A stretch of DNA of 5,849 nt from Bacillota bacterium (GTDB lineage: Bacteria; Bacillota; Sulfobacillia; Sulfobacillales; Sulfobacillaceae): assembly GCA_023381095.1 (NCBI GenBank), contig JAMCTO010000322.1, positions 1 to 5,849 of the forward strand, given 5' to 3'. Positions 5,663 through 5,849 of this stretch are shown here, piece after piece. Positions within the stretch are counted from its first letter, which is position 1. Every line of letters begins with the position of its first letter. The translations under genes and the position numbers were made by a program. A model generated the notes under the pieces. It was not told the DNA's origin and did no database searches. It saw only the letters and a program-made list of their open reading frames with translations.

Positions 5663-5680
5663 TCATATGATATCACATGA
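5663..5680. promoter_or_regulatory. 18-bp near-perfect palindrome between the MFS and oxidoreductase genes, candidate operator
   Basis: TCATATGATATCACATGA pairs at 8 of 9 positions around a central ATAT-like core. TATGAT, a -10-like hexamer, occurs within it on the plus strand and at its edge on the minus strand, but -35 matches are weak in both directions (GGAACA for the minus strand). A dimeric repressor of the TetR, MarR or GntR type would fit such a site, yet no regulator gene is in the window. The rest of 5585-5760 shows only the two ribosome binding sites and a loose CCACGA/TCGTGG dyad (5689-5694, 5723-5728). Confidence 0.35.
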
Positions 5681-5760
5681 AAGTTGTTCCACGAATCTGG
5701 CATTTTCTTCGAGCCGCAAAATCGTGGTGGAAAGCCGAAAGCAATGAGGAGATGTTGCTG

Positions 5761-5849
5761 GTGAAAGCAATGGTGCTGCAAGAGTATGGCGGGCCCGAGG
5801 TATTGCAAGTGCAGGAGATAGAGGCGCCGGAAGTGGGGCCGGAAGAGAT
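5761..5849 (+). CDS. Quinone oxidoreductase-like MDR dehydrogenase (N-terminus only, cut by window edge)
   Basis: 29 codons are visible from GTG 5761. The translation begins (M)KAMVLQEYGGPEVLQVQE and continues EIEAPEVGPEE. This is the characteristic first strand pair of NADPH:quinone oxidoreductase and related zinc-binding-type alcohol dehydrogenase (MDR) proteins, 'MKAivl-eyGgPEVL-v-evp-P-p-pgE'. The GGPEVL form favours the quinone oxidoreductase branch over zinc alcohol dehydrogenases, but the catalytic and nucleotide-binding regions lie outside the window. AGGAG at 5747-5751 with a 9-base spacer selects the GTG; ATG 5752 would be too close to it. It is divergent from the MFS gene, and the palindrome in their shared upstream region may regulate both. 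Confidence 0.8.
   Translation, partial: MKAMVLQEYGGPEVLQVQEIEAPEVGPEE

Noticed and set aside
1..5849. CRISPR array, tRNA, rRNA, IS element or prophage gene
   Set aside because: No regularly spaced direct repeats, cloverleaf-like sequence, transposase or integrase motifs were found on either strand. The 28-bp inverted pair lacks any transposase, and its copies lie within conserved genes, so it is not a terminal repeat of an element.

Overview
The window is a compact bacterial chromosomal segment of roughly balanced base composition (judged by eye). It carries seven genes, two cut by the window edges, and no gene-free stretch longer than about 180 bases. Strong AGGAG-type ribosome binding sites, GTG and TTG starts, a lipoprotein signal with a classical lipobox, and the family mix (an LCP-like membrane protein, a PIG-V-type mannosyltransferase and a secreted cyclophilin lipoprotein) suggest a Gram-positive-type organism. 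A Bacillota lineage such as the Sulfobacillus/Alicyclobacillus group is a guess from protein flavour, not something the sequence proves. No tRNA, rRNA, IS element, CRISPR array or phage gene was seen.

Layout. At the left is a leftward pair: an LCP-like single-pass membrane protein (1139-1858) whose stop overlaps the start of a polytopic PIG-V-family mannosyltransferase (1-1146, C-terminus beyond the edge). An extended -10 promoter at 1918-1926 probably drives it. Next is a leftward DUF89/ARMT1-like damage-control phosphatase (2000-2845). It is divergent, across a 153-bp regulatory gap with a 20-bp imperfect palindrome, from a rightward SRAP/YedK/HMCES-family protein (2999-3646) that crosslinks abasic DNA. 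That gene meets a leftward lipoprotein cyclophilin (3647-4333) tail to tail, with stop codons directly abutting and a hairpin inside the cyclophilin gene end. Upstream of the cyclophilin, and probably partly co-transcribed with it, is an MFS exporter-type transporter (4394-5584). It is divergent from the N-terminus of a zinc-less quinone-oxidoreductase-like MDR dehydrogenase (5761 to the right edge), across a 176-bp gap with an 18-bp near-perfect palindrome.

The most unusual observation is a 28-bp perfect inverted repeat linking two unrelated genes. Bases 1435-1462, inside the LCP-like gene, are the exact reverse complement of 3131-3158, inside the SRAP gene, and both genes read the segment in the same frame as TMVLNALYY. 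This is not expected by chance. It points to a short templated copying or conversion event, recombination between the copies, or an artefact. Recombination across it would invert about 1.7 kb and give reciprocal in-frame chimeras. Other points of interest are an LCP domain that appears to lack the usual catalytic arginine motifs, and a SRAP protein with Gln in place of the usual DNA-contacting Arg after its active-site Asn.

The left operon plausibly concerns cell-surface glycopolymers, the central divergent pair concerns metabolite and DNA damage handling, and the right side concerns export and protein folding outside the membrane. No single pathway clearly unites all seven genes.
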